Source: an uncultured Alkaliphilus sp. (GTDB lineage: Bacteria > Bacillota > Clostridia > Peptostreptococcales > Natronincolaceae). From it: a DNA stretch of 64,000 nucleotides. Below the pieces are notes generated by a model. The model was not told the origin of the DNA. It searched no databases and saw only the letters and a list, made by a program, of their open reading frames with translations. Shown here one piece after another: positions 35,980 through 44,215 of this stretch. Made by a program: the position numbers and the translations under genes. How positions within the stretch are numbered: position 1 is the stretch's first letter; the number at the start of each line of letters is the position of its first letter. The DNA lies in contig CALJEQ010000021.1 in assembly GCA_938074565.1 (NCBI GenBank), positions 18,652 to 82,651 of the forward strand, written 5' to 3'.

Positions 35980-37377
35980 TTAAGATAAGCCTTCTAAGAG
36001 GGCCTTTCCTGCGGATATTTGTCTAGTTACTTCACTTCTGGCAGTACCTCCAAAAGTAGTTCTTCGATCTATGGCTGACAAGGGAGAAAGAATGTCCTTA
36101 ATATCTTCTTCAAAGGAAAAATGATATTCTTTCCAATCTTTAAGGGAAAGATCATTAAAAGTCTTATGCTCTTTAATACAGAATTGAACGATATTACCAA
36201 CAATGTCATGAGTCTCCCTAAAGGGGACACCTTTTTGAACTAAATACTCAGCTATATCTGTAGCTAATAGAAACCCCTTCTCTAAGTGGGGTTTAATTTT
36301 ATCTTCTTGAGCCTTTATACCTGTAATGAGGGGCGTAAGGACATCAAGAACTATGTTTACTGTATCAATAGTGTGGAATACTGGGCGTTTGTCCTCCTGC
36401 AAGTCTCTGTTATAAGTTAGAGGTAAACCTTTTATGTTAGCCATTAAGTCATATAGGCTACTTAATACGCCACTGGTTTTTCCCCGTGTAAGCTCTAGTG
36501 CATCAGGGTTCTTTTTGTTAGGCATCATACTAGAACCTGTACAAAAGGCATCCGGGGGGTCAATGAAATCAAACTCAGACGTACACCATATAATTAAGTC
36601 TTCGCTTAAACGGCTGGTAGTTAGCATAAAAGTAGAGGCAGCAAACAAGAACTCTAATAAATAATCTCTATCAGAAACGGTATCTAAACTATTTTCTGTA
36701 ATAGAGGAAAAACCTAGTTCATTTGTGGTAAATTGTCGGTCTAAAGGTAAAGTAGACCCTGCCAAAGCACCTGCACCTAATGGGTTTACATCTGTAGTGA
36801 TATAAGCTTCATTAAAACGCTTGAAATCCCTAGAAAACTTCCAAAAGTAAGCCATCCAATAATGACCCAATGAAATAGGCTGTGCATGTTGTAGATGGGT
36901 AAAACCAGGAATAACAACATCAATATCCTCTTGGGCTTTAGTTAAAAGTACATCTAAAAAAGTAATCAGTTTTGACTTTAGTTTTTCAATGGCTTCCTTC
37001 ATAAAAAGTCTGTAATCTGTGGCAACTTGGTCATTTCTAGATCTACCTGTATGAATTTTAGCCCCTAGAGGACCTAATTTTTCTATTAGTCTAGACTCTA
37101 TATTCATATGAACATCTTCCAAAGATATTTTAGGTACAAACTTACCTGTCATAATTTCCTCTTCTATTTCATCTAAAGACGATAGAATAAGGGTAAGTTC
37201 TTCTAATGTGAATATATTGATTGTATGTAACATTTTTGCATGGGCACGACTACCTTGAAGATCATGTTTATAAAAAGACCAATCATAGTCTAAAGACTGG
37301 CTAAATTTACGCATAATATCGGCAGGGGAGCTGGAAAAACGTCCACTCCAAAGGGCTTTATTTTGAGATTGATGCAT
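35980..37377 (-). CDS. argH: Argininosuccinate lyase
   Basis: 465 residues, full length. It splits argininosuccinate into arginine and fumarate. The fumarase-superfamily signature GSSMMPNKKNPDALE is intact, as are TGRSRNDQVATD and HLQHAQPISLGH with the active-site His. ATG follows AAGGAGG. The usual partner argG is not next to it, nor is any other arginine gene, so the pathway is dispersed or argH is used for another purpose. It appears to be a single gene. Confidence 0.96.
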   Translation of the reverse strand: MHQSQNKALWSGRFSSSPADIMRKFSQSLDYDWSFYKHDLQGSRAHAKMLHTINIFTLEELTLILSSLDEIEEEIMTGKFVPKISLEDVHMNIESRLIEKLGPLGAKIHTGRSRNDQVATDYRLFMKEAIEKLKSKLITFLDVLLTKAQEDIDVVIPGFTHLQHAQPISLGHYWMAYFWKFSRDFKRFNEAYITTDVNPLGAGALAGSTLPLDRQFTTNELGFSSITENSLDTVSDRDYLLEFLFAASTFMLTTSRLSEDLIIWCTSEFDFIDPPDAFCTGSSMMPNKKNPDALELTRGKTSGVLSSLYDLMANIKGLPLTYNRDLQEDKRPVFHTIDTVNIVLDVLTPLITGIKAQEDKIKPHLEKGFLLATDIAEYLVQKGVPFRETHDIVGNIVQFCIKEHKTFNDLSLKDWKEYHFSFEEDIKDILSPLSAIDRRTTFGGTARSEVTRQISAGKALLEGLS

Positions 37378-37620
37378 TTAAATACCTCCTTGTGTATAAA
37401 TATACTATTATTTAAATAATATATCAAAAAAAATGATGTTAGACAATGTATTTTAAAGGATTGGCAAATAAAAATAAACATATAGTTTATAAACATACAA
37501 ATAATTAGCCAATATTAAAAAGGTAGATACTCTATTATAATGCCTAAGAAATATAGCATTTTATACATAGTTATGTTAAAATGAAAAATTATAAACAGTA
37601 ATAATTTGGGGGGAAATAAG

Positions 37621-38109
37621 ATGAATATTAATGAGCTTTTTAATATACAAAAAGAGTTGGATATAAGAATTTCAACGGAACATCAATTGGAAGGACATAA
37701 TTTAGTATCCCATAAGATATTGGCATTAGAAGTTGAACTTGGTGAGCTAGCCAATGAAACAAGGTGTTTTAAATATTGGAGTAAGAAAAAACCTTCTGAA
37801 AGGGAAGTAATATTAGAGGAGTATGTAGATTGTCTGCATTTTGTATTAAGTATTGGGCTAGAAAAAGATTACTTAAATGTTACTTTAACAGACTTAAAGG
37901 AAGAAAAAACAACAGCAGTGGATCAGTTCCTTGTGGTTTTTAATAATATATCAAACTTTCAGGTTAACCAAACTTTAGAAAACTATTTGTTCCTTTGGCA
38001 AAATTTCATGCTATTGGGAGTTGTTTTGGGTTTTGAATGGGAAGAAGTGACCACTGCCTATTTAAAGAAAAATGAAATTAATCATAAAAGACAAGCTGAA
38101 GGGTATTAA
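37621..38109 (+). CDS. Dimeric dUTPase family protein (MazG-related)
   Basis: 162 residues; ATG 37621 has GGGGGG at 37608-37613. The all-alpha NTP-pyrophosphatase fold is shown by ALEVELGELANETRCFKYWS (metal-binding ELxxE), EEYVDCLHFVLSIG (ExxxD) and a C-terminal YLKKNEINHKRQAEGY block that contacts nucleotide. It should hydrolyse dUTP (perhaps dUDP) to dUMP, keeping uracil out of DNA. Similar enzymes occur in Firmicutes and their phages. The neighbours do not suggest a prophage. Confidence 0.85.
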   Translation: MNINELFNIQKELDIRISTEHQLEGHNLVSHKILALEVELGELANETRCFKYWSKKKPSEREVILEEYVDCLHFVLSIGLEKDYLNVTLTDLKEEKTTAVDQFLVVFNNISNFQVNQTLENYLFLWQNFMLLGVVLGFEWEEVTTAYLKKNEINHKRQAEGY

Positions 38110-38120
38110 CATTATAAGGA

Positions 38121-38227
38121 AAAAGCCTTCTAATATTTTGTAGTTAAGATGCCAGTTGTTTTCGTATTTGTATACGTTACAACTTATAGGTTTCTTTCTA
38201 CTAGAATTAGAAGGCTTTTGTTTTTTT
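38121..38227. terminator. Long imperfect hairpin between convergent genes
   Basis: Outer arms AAAAGCCTTCTAAT (38121-38134) and ATTAGAAGGCTTTT (38206-38219) are perfect over 14 bp. Inside, AGTTGT pairs with ACAACT and CGTAT with ATACG. The T run after it fits termination for the dUTPase gene, and the reverse also ends the MATE gene. The 99-base span is long for a simple terminator. Confidence 0.7.
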
Positions 38228-38255
38228 ATAATTAAATTTAAAGCGTATGTTAAAG

Positions 38256-39629
38256 TTAATTAACCACCACATTCTTATGAATAACCTTTTCCTGCCAATT
38301 ACCCACCAGATAAATCACAACACCTACTACACAAATTAAAGCATTGCTTAGAACCATAGCATACCAAACACCACTGGAGCCCAAAGTCGTTAATTTACCA
38401 AAAACAATTATTAGTGGTATTCTTAAACCCCATAGTCGCCCCATATCCATAATCATGGCATATAGTGTATGACCAGATCCTTGAAATGTTCCTACAAACA
38501 CTTGAAAAAAGCCCATTAAAGGCAATGATGCAGAAATTAACCTCAAGTATTCTGTACTTTGCTGAAAAACCACAGGATCATCTTTAATAAAGATTGCCAC
38601 TACTGTTTTAGATAGCATAAATAAAATAACAGCCCCTACAGCCATAAACAAGGTAGAAAGTTTCATTGCACTTTTAAAAGCTAAGTTAGCCCGCTCTTTT
38701 TGGTTAGCCCCTAAATTTTGCCCTATAATTGTAGCTAAGGCACTACCAATTCCCATTACAGGCATTAAAACCAAAGAGTTAATACGATTACCTATACCAA
38801 AGGCAGCTAAAGTATCAGACCCATAAGAAATAACAAAGGCATTAAGGAAGATAAACCCAAAGGCAGAAGCGGACTGACCAAGGGAAGCAGGTAAACCAAT
38901 CTTTATAATTCTACTTAAAACATCTTTTTCTATTTTTAAATCTTTTATGTTTAAACTAATCCCATCATTCGGGGTAAAAAGAGTATAAATTGCATAGACT
39001 GCAAAAATTGTTCTAGAAAAAATTGTGGCGAATGCCACACCCCGTATGCCTAGTCCTAAAGTTACTATAAAAATAGGGTCCAGTATAATATTAAGTACAA
39101 CGCCACAAACATTATAAATCATAGGGGTTAGAGTATCTCCTTGCCCTTGTTTAATGGCACTATAAACAAAAATCATAAATATTGCAGGCACCTCAAAAAA
39201 CATAATTTGAAGGTATTGGGTTGCATATTTTAAAACATCCCCCTTACCCCCCATTGCCTTTACAATTAAAGGAGTGGCAAAAAACCCAATAATACTTAAG
39301 ACAATAGATAATAGAAGTGAAAAACAAAACATTTGACCTGCTACACGTTTAGCATTTTTCTTTTCTTCAGAACCTATATACTGAGAAATTAAAGCTGTAC
39401 CAGCAACGTTGACCCCCATGCCTAAAGAAAGTGTTAAAAAAATAATAGGAAAAACTAAGGTGATGGCAGCCACTTCGGTGGTGCCTAATTTGTTACTAAC
39501 CCAATAAGTATCAGCAAGAGTATAAAGGGTTTGAATAAAGTTATTGAACATTATAGGGGTAGCCAGTGTTAGAATAACTTTATTCATTGAGCCATTTAAT
39601 ATTAATTGTCTTTTATTACTGTAGTCCAT
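38256..39629 (-). CDS. MATE family multidrug/Na+ antiporter
   Basis: 457 residues with about 12 hydrophobic segments in two homologous halves. The N-terminal NKVILTLATPIMFNNFIQTLYTLAD and the IGSALATIIGQNLGANQKERA block of the second half are typical MatE domain sequences. It is likely to export cationic compounds using a sodium or proton gradient; the substrate cannot be deduced. It has a ribosome binding site AAGGAGG. It is divergent from the M32 carboxypeptidase. Confidence 0.9.
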   Translation of the reverse strand: MDYSNKRQLILNGSMNKVILTLATPIMFNNFIQTLYTLADTYWVSNKLGTTEVAAITLVFPIIFLTLSLGMGVNVAGTALISQYIGSEEKKNAKRVAGQMFCFSLLLSIVLSIIGFFATPLIVKAMGGKGDVLKYATQYLQIMFFEVPAIFMIFVYSAIKQGQGDTLTPMIYNVCGVVLNIILDPIFIVTLGLGIRGVAFATIFSRTIFAVYAIYTLFTPNDGISLNIKDLKIEKDVLSRIIKIGLPASLGQSASAFGFIFLNAFVISYGSDTLAAFGIGNRINSLVLMPVMGIGSALATIIGQNLGANQKERANLAFKSAMKLSTLFMAVGAVILFMLSKTVVAIFIKDDPVVFQQSTEYLRLISASLPLMGFFQVFVGTFQGSGHTLYAMIMDMGRLWGLRIPLIIVFGKLTTLGSSGVWYAMVLSNALICVVGVVIYLVGNWQEKVIHKNVVVN

Positions 39630-39791
39630 AAGTCCTCCTTAAATATATTTAGCATATCTAAATATATTATAACATTTCTAATTATAAATTTAAAAGAATA
39701 ACTAAGTAAATTTAAAAAAAATAATGGATTAAAAATTTAAATATTTAGTTGAAGTTATTTAATATTTTAATTAAAATATATTTTTTAGTTT

Positions 39792-39820
39792 TTGACTTAT
39801 ATCCTAATGGATAATAAAAT
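39792..39820 (+). promoter_or_regulatory. Sigma-A-type promoter of the carboxypeptidase gene
   Basis: TTGACT, 17 bases, TAAAAT; the -10 box ends 44 bases before ATG 39865. Confidence 0.6.
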
Positions 39821-39864
39821 ATATATGTACAAAGTTATTTATTAAGAATATAAGGGGGATGAAT

Positions 39865-41388
39865 ATGGCAGATTTTCAGGCAACAGTTGAGAATTATCAA
39901 AATATAACTAAAAAAATAAGACATTTATCAGAGGCTATATCGTTAATGCATTGGGACTTACAAACAAATGCACCAAAAGGAGCAATACAAGGACGTTCTG
40001 AGGCAATTGGAGGTCTTTCGGGAGAAGTGTTAAAGTTGTCTGTATCAGAGGAAATGGAAAAAACCCTTAATGAATTATTGAAGGAGGAATACTTTAATCA
40101 ACTTTCTTCAGCAATGAAAGCATCAGTATTAGAGGACAAAAAAGAGTTTGATAGATATAAAAAAGTTCCTCAAGATAAGTTTGAAGCCTACAATATTCTT
40201 ACATCAAAAGCACAAGCAGTATGGCAAGAAGCTAAAGGTAAAAATGACTTTAATACCTTTCAACCATATTTAGAGGAGATTATTACCTATAAACGGGACT
40301 TAATTGAACTATGGGGATATGAAGGACATCCATACAATACTTTATTAGAGGAATATGAACCAGGAATTACAGTGGAGAAACTGGATAATATTTTTAATTA
40401 CCTAAAAGAAAATATTATTAAGTTATTGCAGAAAATAAATGCTTATCTCAATGTACTTGATGATAGTATGTTTCAAAAACCTTATAATATTGAAAAACAA
40501 AAAGAAATAAGTTTATTGATATTAGATAAAATGGGATATGACTTTAATAAGGGAAGAATGGATGAAAGTGCCCATCCTTTTACTATACAAATAAACTTAA
40601 ATGATGTAAGGGTTACTACCAATTTTGATGAACACTCTTTTAATAATGCTTTTTTTGCCAGCATCCATGAAGGCGGACATGGGTTATATGAACAAAATGT
40701 ATCGGAGGAATTGAAGAATACATCTGTTTGTACTGGTACTTCAATGGGAATACATGAATCCCAATCAAGATTTTGGGAAAACATGGTGGGCAGAAGTTTA
40801 GAATTTTGGCTATATTTTGAGGATGAAATAAAAAAAGCTTTTCCAGAAAATCTAGAGAATGTTTCTACAGAACAAATCTACCGAGCTATTAATAAAATAC
40901 AGCCTTCCTTAATAAGAATATTTGCCGATGAAATAACCTATAGCCTACATATTATAGTTAGATATGAACTGGAGAAGGAGTTAATCAGTGGTAAAATAGA
41001 AGTTAAAGATTTACCTAACCTTTGGAATGACAAAATGGAAGAATATTTAGGTATTAGACCAGAACAAGATAGTGAAGGTGTATTACAAGATGTTCATTGG
41101 TCAGCTGGTTTATTGGGCTACTTCCCTTCTTATTCATTAGGTAATATATATGCAGCTCAATTTGTTAATAAAATGAAAAAGGACTTACCCAACTACCATG
41201 ATTTAATTAGACAAGGGGAATTTAAATCAATTTTAAATTGGTTGAAGGAAAATATTCATTGTCATGGTAAAACCTTAAAGCCAACGGAAATAATAGAAAA
41301 GGTAACGGGAGAGGCTATTAACCCTAAATATTTTATTGAATACCTAGAAGAAAAATATAGTTCTGTTTATAACTTACCAATGGAATAG
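39865..41388 (+). CDS. M32 family metallocarboxypeptidase (Taq type)
   Basis: 507 residues; ATG 39865 was chosen over 39859 because AAGGGGG at 39852-39858 would touch the latter. Zinc-binding HEGGH (His268, Glu269 catalytic, His272) lies in the ASIHEGGHGLYEQ block, followed by GIHESQSRFWENMVGRS, which supplies the third ligand. It is all-helical and cytoplasmic, with the usual length of the family. It removes C-terminal residues from peptides, probably for peptide turnover in this amino acid-using anaerobe. Confidence 0.95.
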   Translation: MADFQATVENYQNITKKIRHLSEAISLMHWDLQTNAPKGAIQGRSEAIGGLSGEVLKLSVSEEMEKTLNELLKEEYFNQLSSAMKASVLEDKKEFDRYKKVPQDKFEAYNILTSKAQAVWQEAKGKNDFNTFQPYLEEIITYKRDLIELWGYEGHPYNTLLEEYEPGITVEKLDNIFNYLKENIIKLLQKINAYLNVLDDSMFQKPYNIEKQKEISLLILDKMGYDFNKGRMDESAHPFTIQINLNDVRVTTNFDEHSFNNAFFASIHEGGHGLYEQNVSEELKNTSVCTGTSMGIHESQSRFWENMVGRSLEFWLYFEDEIKKAFPENLENVSTEQIYRAINKIQPSLIRIFADEITYSLHIIVRYELEKELISGKIEVKDLPNLWNDKMEEYLGIRPEQDSEGVLQDVHWSAGLLGYFPSYSLGNIYAAQFVNKMKKDLPNYHDLIRQGEFKSILNWLKENIHCHGKTLKPTEIIEKVTGEAINPKYFIEYLEEKYSSVYNLPME

Positions 41389-41437
41389 CTACACAGTGGA
41401 AAGAATATAAATTGATGAGGATAAAAGTACAAAAAAA

Positions 41438-41479
41438 CAATAATAAACCCACCTGAATTTTCAGGTGGGTTTATTATTG
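41438..41479. terminator. Bidirectional terminator between the M32 and hcp genes
   Basis: AATAATAAACCCACCTGA / TCAGGTGGGTTTATTATT with an ATTT loop; near-perfect 18 bp. Confidence 0.9.
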
Positions 41480-41486
41480 TAAATAA

Positions 41487-42776
41487 TTATCCTAACATAG
41501 TAGCTAAATCTTCTTTAGCGTCTCCAGTTAATTTTAAGTTAAAGGCATCTTGTAATACACTTAATACCCCTGGTGTAATAAATTCTGGTGGTTTAGGTCC
41601 AATATAAACATTTTGGATTCCTAAGCTGAATAGACCTAATAAAATTGCAACAGCTTTTTGCTCAAACCATGAAAGAACAATGCTTAATGGTAAATCATTT
41701 ACTTCGCAATCAAAAGCATTTGCTAAAGCTAATGCAATTTTAACTCCAGAACCAGAGTTATTACATTGACCTAAATCTATATATCTTGGAATACTTGTTC
41801 CTGGAACTACTCCGTAATCAACATCGTTAAATCTAAACTTACCACAAGAAGTAGTTAAAATAACACAATCTTGTGGAAGAGAAGTAGCTAATTCTCTATA
41901 ATATTCTCCACCTTTACCTGGAGCATCACAACCTGCAATTACAAAGAATCTTTTAATCTTTCCAGATTTAACAGCATCAATAATTTCAGGAGCAATACTT
42001 AATACCGTTTCATGGTGGAAACCAGTTGTTAATGTTTTATCTGATTCAACATTAGCTTTTGGTAAAGATAATGCCTTTTCAATCATCGGTGTATAATCAT
42101 CATTTTCAATTTTAGCCACACCTTCAAGACCAGCTACATCATAAGACCAAAATCTATCAGAATAACTACCCTTAATTGGCATTAAACAGTTAGTAGTTCC
42201 TAGTATACAACCTGGAAATTCTTCAAAAACCTTTCTTTGATCATACCAAGCTTTACCAACATTACCTTTTAAGTGAGGATATTTCTTTAATTGAGGATAA
42301 CCGTGGGCTGGAAGCATTTCAGAGTGAGTATAAACATTAATGCCCTTACCTTCAGTCTGTTTTAATAATTGCTCTAATGCAAATAAGTTATGACCTGTTA
42401 CTAAAATACAGTGACCTTCAACCTTGTCTTCTGAAACAGTAACTGGTTGAGGAATACCTAATAAAGACGTATGGGCTTTATCTAATAAATCCATTACTTT
42501 AACCGTAGCAGTACCAACCTTCATTGCCATACCGATATGTTCTTGTAGGTTAAAGTTAGAATTTGTTAAAGTCATGTACAGTGCCTCTTGTGTAATATAA
42601 TCAACCTCAGGGTCTCTAAAACCTAATTGTGCAGCATGGGTTGCATAAGCAGCAACACCCTTTAATCCAAAAATAATTGTATCTTGTAAACTTGCAATAT
42701 TTTCATCCTTACCACATACCCCGATTTTACTTGCACATCCTCCTTTTGGAGTTTGCTCACATTGATAACAAAACAT
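41487..42776 (-). CDS. hcp: Hydroxylamine reductase (hybrid cluster protein), class III-like
   Basis: 429 residues. N-terminal MFCYQCEQ...GGCASKIGVC gives Cys3, Cys6, Cys14 and Cys21 for the [4Fe-4S] or [2Fe-2S] cluster. Later cysteines (ILGTTNC, VIAGCDAPG, TTSCGKFRFN) and YGVVPG supply the hybrid Fe-S-O cluster. The protein is ~120 residues shorter than common Hcp (about 550) because the helical segment after the N-terminal cysteines is reduced, which is the class III layout; it is not a truncation since the hybrid-cluster half is complete. Hcp acts in nitric oxide or hydroxylamine defence. A Crp/Fnr-like dyad lies upstream. It appears monocistronic. Confidence 0.93.
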   Translation of the reverse strand: MFCYQCEQTPKGGCASKIGVCGKDENIASLQDTIIFGLKGVAAYATHAAQLGFRDPEVDYITQEALYMTLTNSNFNLQEHIGMAMKVGTATVKVMDLLDKAHTSLLGIPQPVTVSEDKVEGHCILVTGHNLFALEQLLKQTEGKGINVYTHSEMLPAHGYPQLKKYPHLKGNVGKAWYDQRKVFEEFPGCILGTTNCLMPIKGSYSDRFWSYDVAGLEGVAKIENDDYTPMIEKALSLPKANVESDKTLTTGFHHETVLSIAPEIIDAVKSGKIKRFFVIAGCDAPGKGGEYYRELATSLPQDCVILTTSCGKFRFNDVDYGVVPGTSIPRYIDLGQCNNSGSGVKIALALANAFDCEVNDLPLSIVLSWFEQKAVAILLGLFSLGIQNVYIGPKPPEFITPGVLSVLQDAFNLKLTGDAKEDLATMLG

Positions 42777-43102
42777 ATTAATTTCCTCCTTTTTATTTAT
42801 ATATTAAAATAAATTATTTAATAAGTTACTTAATAAGTTATTTCATTTGATTACAATACCATCATACAGAATAATGTATAGAGAAACTGTGACCAATATC
42901 ACCTTTTTATGTGATGATTGTCAAAAATACTGTTAAAAAGAAATAATTATATAAAATAGAAAACTAATAATGATAATTAAAACATGAAAATAATAGATTT
43001 TATACTTTATGAGAATAGTTTTCAATAGAAAGGGTACTATAATATCATGAAATAAATACAGTAAAATAAGAAACTATCGTTTAAATATAGGAGGAAATAT
43101 TA
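42777..43102. other. Divergent promoter region between hcp and a small acidic protein
   Basis: 326 bases without a gene. It contains the Crp/Fnr-like dyad at 42888-42903 and AT-rich promoter-type sequence. Confidence 0.5.
42888..42903 (-). promoter_or_regulatory. Crp/Fnr-type dyad upstream of hcp
   Basis: TGTGA-N6-TCACC matches the Crp-family consensus TGTGA-N6-TCACA with one mismatch, 112 bases upstream of the hcp start. HcpR, a Crp/Fnr-family regulator, controls hcp in many anaerobes. The site's use is inferred; no regulator gene lies nearby. Confidence 0.45.
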
Positions 43103-43261
43103 ATGGATGATATAAAAAATAAAGTGCCCTTTAAAGAAAATGAAGAAATATCAGAGGAATTAATGGATTCATTAAGCCAATGGGCTTTTATGGAAGGTTA
43201 TGCCCACCACCCTCAAGAGTTGGCAAAACTCTTTATGTCACAAAATAAAACACCCCAATAA
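43103..43261 (+). CDS. Small acidic hypothetical protein
   Basis: 52 residues, ATG with a strong TAGGAGG at good spacing and a terminator 14 bases after the stop, so it is very probably translated. It is acidic and helical (MDDIKNKVPFKENEEISEEL, WAFMEGYAHHPQELAKLFM), has no Cys and no membrane segment. I do not recognise it. It is divergent from hcp. Confidence 0.7.
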   Translation: MDDIKNKVPFKENEEISEELMDSLSQWAFMEGYAHHPQELAKLFMSQNKTPQ

Positions 43262-43274
43262 GTATTACAGTAAA

Positions 43275-43324
43275 AAACAAGCAAGTATAAATGACATGAA
43301 GGTCAAGATACTTGCTTGTTTTTA
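43275..43324 (+). terminator. Terminator of the small acidic protein gene
   Basis: ACAAGCAAGTAT (43277-43288) / ATACTTGCTTGT (43308-43319), then Ts; the inner TGAC/GTCA extends the stem. Confidence 0.88.
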
Positions 43325-43372
43325 AGAAAAAAATAAAATTGATTTATTTATAGAAAAGTTAATAATTTTACA

Positions 43373-43410
43373 AAAAAAGGACTAAAGAAGGATTTCTTTA
43401 GTCTCTTTTT
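43373..43410 (-). terminator. Terminator of the 43415 gene
   Basis: GACTAAAGAA / TTCTTTAGTC with a 4-base loop; A run on the plus strand gives the T tail for the minus-strand gene. Confidence 0.82.
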
Positions 43411-43414
43411 GGGG

Positions 43415-43624
43415 TTACTTATTATCTAATTGGTAAGAGAAGGGATACACTTCTTCCGCCGTTTTATTTAACTTAGAAGCAAAACTATCGGGAACAATTT
43501 CTTCTACAACACCTTGATCACTATGGAGTTTAATATTCCAAACCTCATCGCCATTTTCTATTAACAACTCAGCATTATAAACACTGCCATCAGCTAGTCT
43601 AACTTTTCCTTTTTTCCAGGGCAT
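43415..43624 (-). CDS. Small hypothetical protein
   Basis: 69 residues, ATG with AAGGAGTG upstream. It looks like a small beta-rich fold (KGKVRLADGSVYNAELLI, EVWNIKLHSDQGVVEEI) with no Cys and no membrane segment. I do not recognise it. It has its own terminator and lies divergent from the ferritin-like gene. Confidence 0.6.
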   Translation of the reverse strand: MPWKKGKVRLADGSVYNAELLIENGDEVWNIKLHSDQGVVEEIVPDSFASKLNKTAEEVYPFSYQLDNK

Positions 43625-43739
43625 ATTTCATCACTCCTTTCAAATCTATTTTGACCTCAATATAAAAGAAATATAAGTTATATTTATTGGGAAAACTAAA
43701 GGAAATAAGTTATTAAATAAAAAAAATGAGGTGATGGCA

Positions 43740-44180
43740 TTGAAAGAACCTAATATTGCAACATTGAATGAATTATTAAAAGGGGAACATATGGCTATAG
43801 AAAGCTATGAAACGGTGATGTCCACCATAGATAACAAAGAATTAAAAGTGAAATTAAATGGGATTGTAGAAGACCATAAAAGACATGCAATGGAAATTAA
43901 AGACCGAATATACAAATTAGGAGGAAAACCAAAAGAGTCCACTGGAATGGTGGGAGTTATGTCAGATATAAAACTAAAGGCAGAAGGGATGGTTAGCAAT
44001 AATCAATTTATGCTAAAAGAGTTATTTAGTGGAGAAAAACAGGGTATTGCTGCGGTTAAGGAAACCATAAAAGGTGACTTAGACACCGATAGCTTACAAC
44101 TGGTGAAGGAAATGATTGAGACAGATGAAAGGCATTTAGCTGAATTACAACAATTAATAAATAGTAATGGGATAAAATAA
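43740..44180 (+). CDS. Ferritin-like (DUF2383-type) four-helix protein
   Basis: About 146 residues. TTG 43740 is preferred because the GAGGTG site at 43728-43733 overlaps the GTG/ATG at 43731-43734. Four helices each carry acidic/histidine pairs: GEHMAIESYE, EDHKRHAMEIKD, GEKQGIAAVKE and ETDERHLAELQ, the E...ExxH spacing of diiron ferritin-like proteins. This suggests a metal-binding bundle, possibly a stress or storage protein; the exact role of such proteins is unknown. Confidence 0.75.
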   Translation: MKEPNIATLNELLKGEHMAIESYETVMSTIDNKELKVKLNGIVEDHKRHAMEIKDRIYKLGGKPKESTGMVGVMSDIKLKAEGMVSNNQFMLKELFSGEKQGIAAVKETIKGDLDTDSLQLVKEMIETDERHLAELQQLINSNGIK

Positions 44181-44188
44181 AAAAAATA

Positions 44189-44212
44189 AAAAGGGAGCAA
44201 AAATTTGCCCCG
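44189..44212 (-). terminator. Terminator of the molybdopterin oxidoreductase gene
   Basis: On the minus strand GGGGCAAA / TTTGCTCCC (one mismatch), followed by TTTTTATTTTTTT, directly after the stop at 44216. Confidence 0.75.
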
Positions 44213-44215
44213 TTC

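Noticed and set aside
41487..42776. Hcp as a truncated pseudogene because it is 429 residues
   Set aside because: All cluster cysteines are present and the missing segment matches the class III layout.
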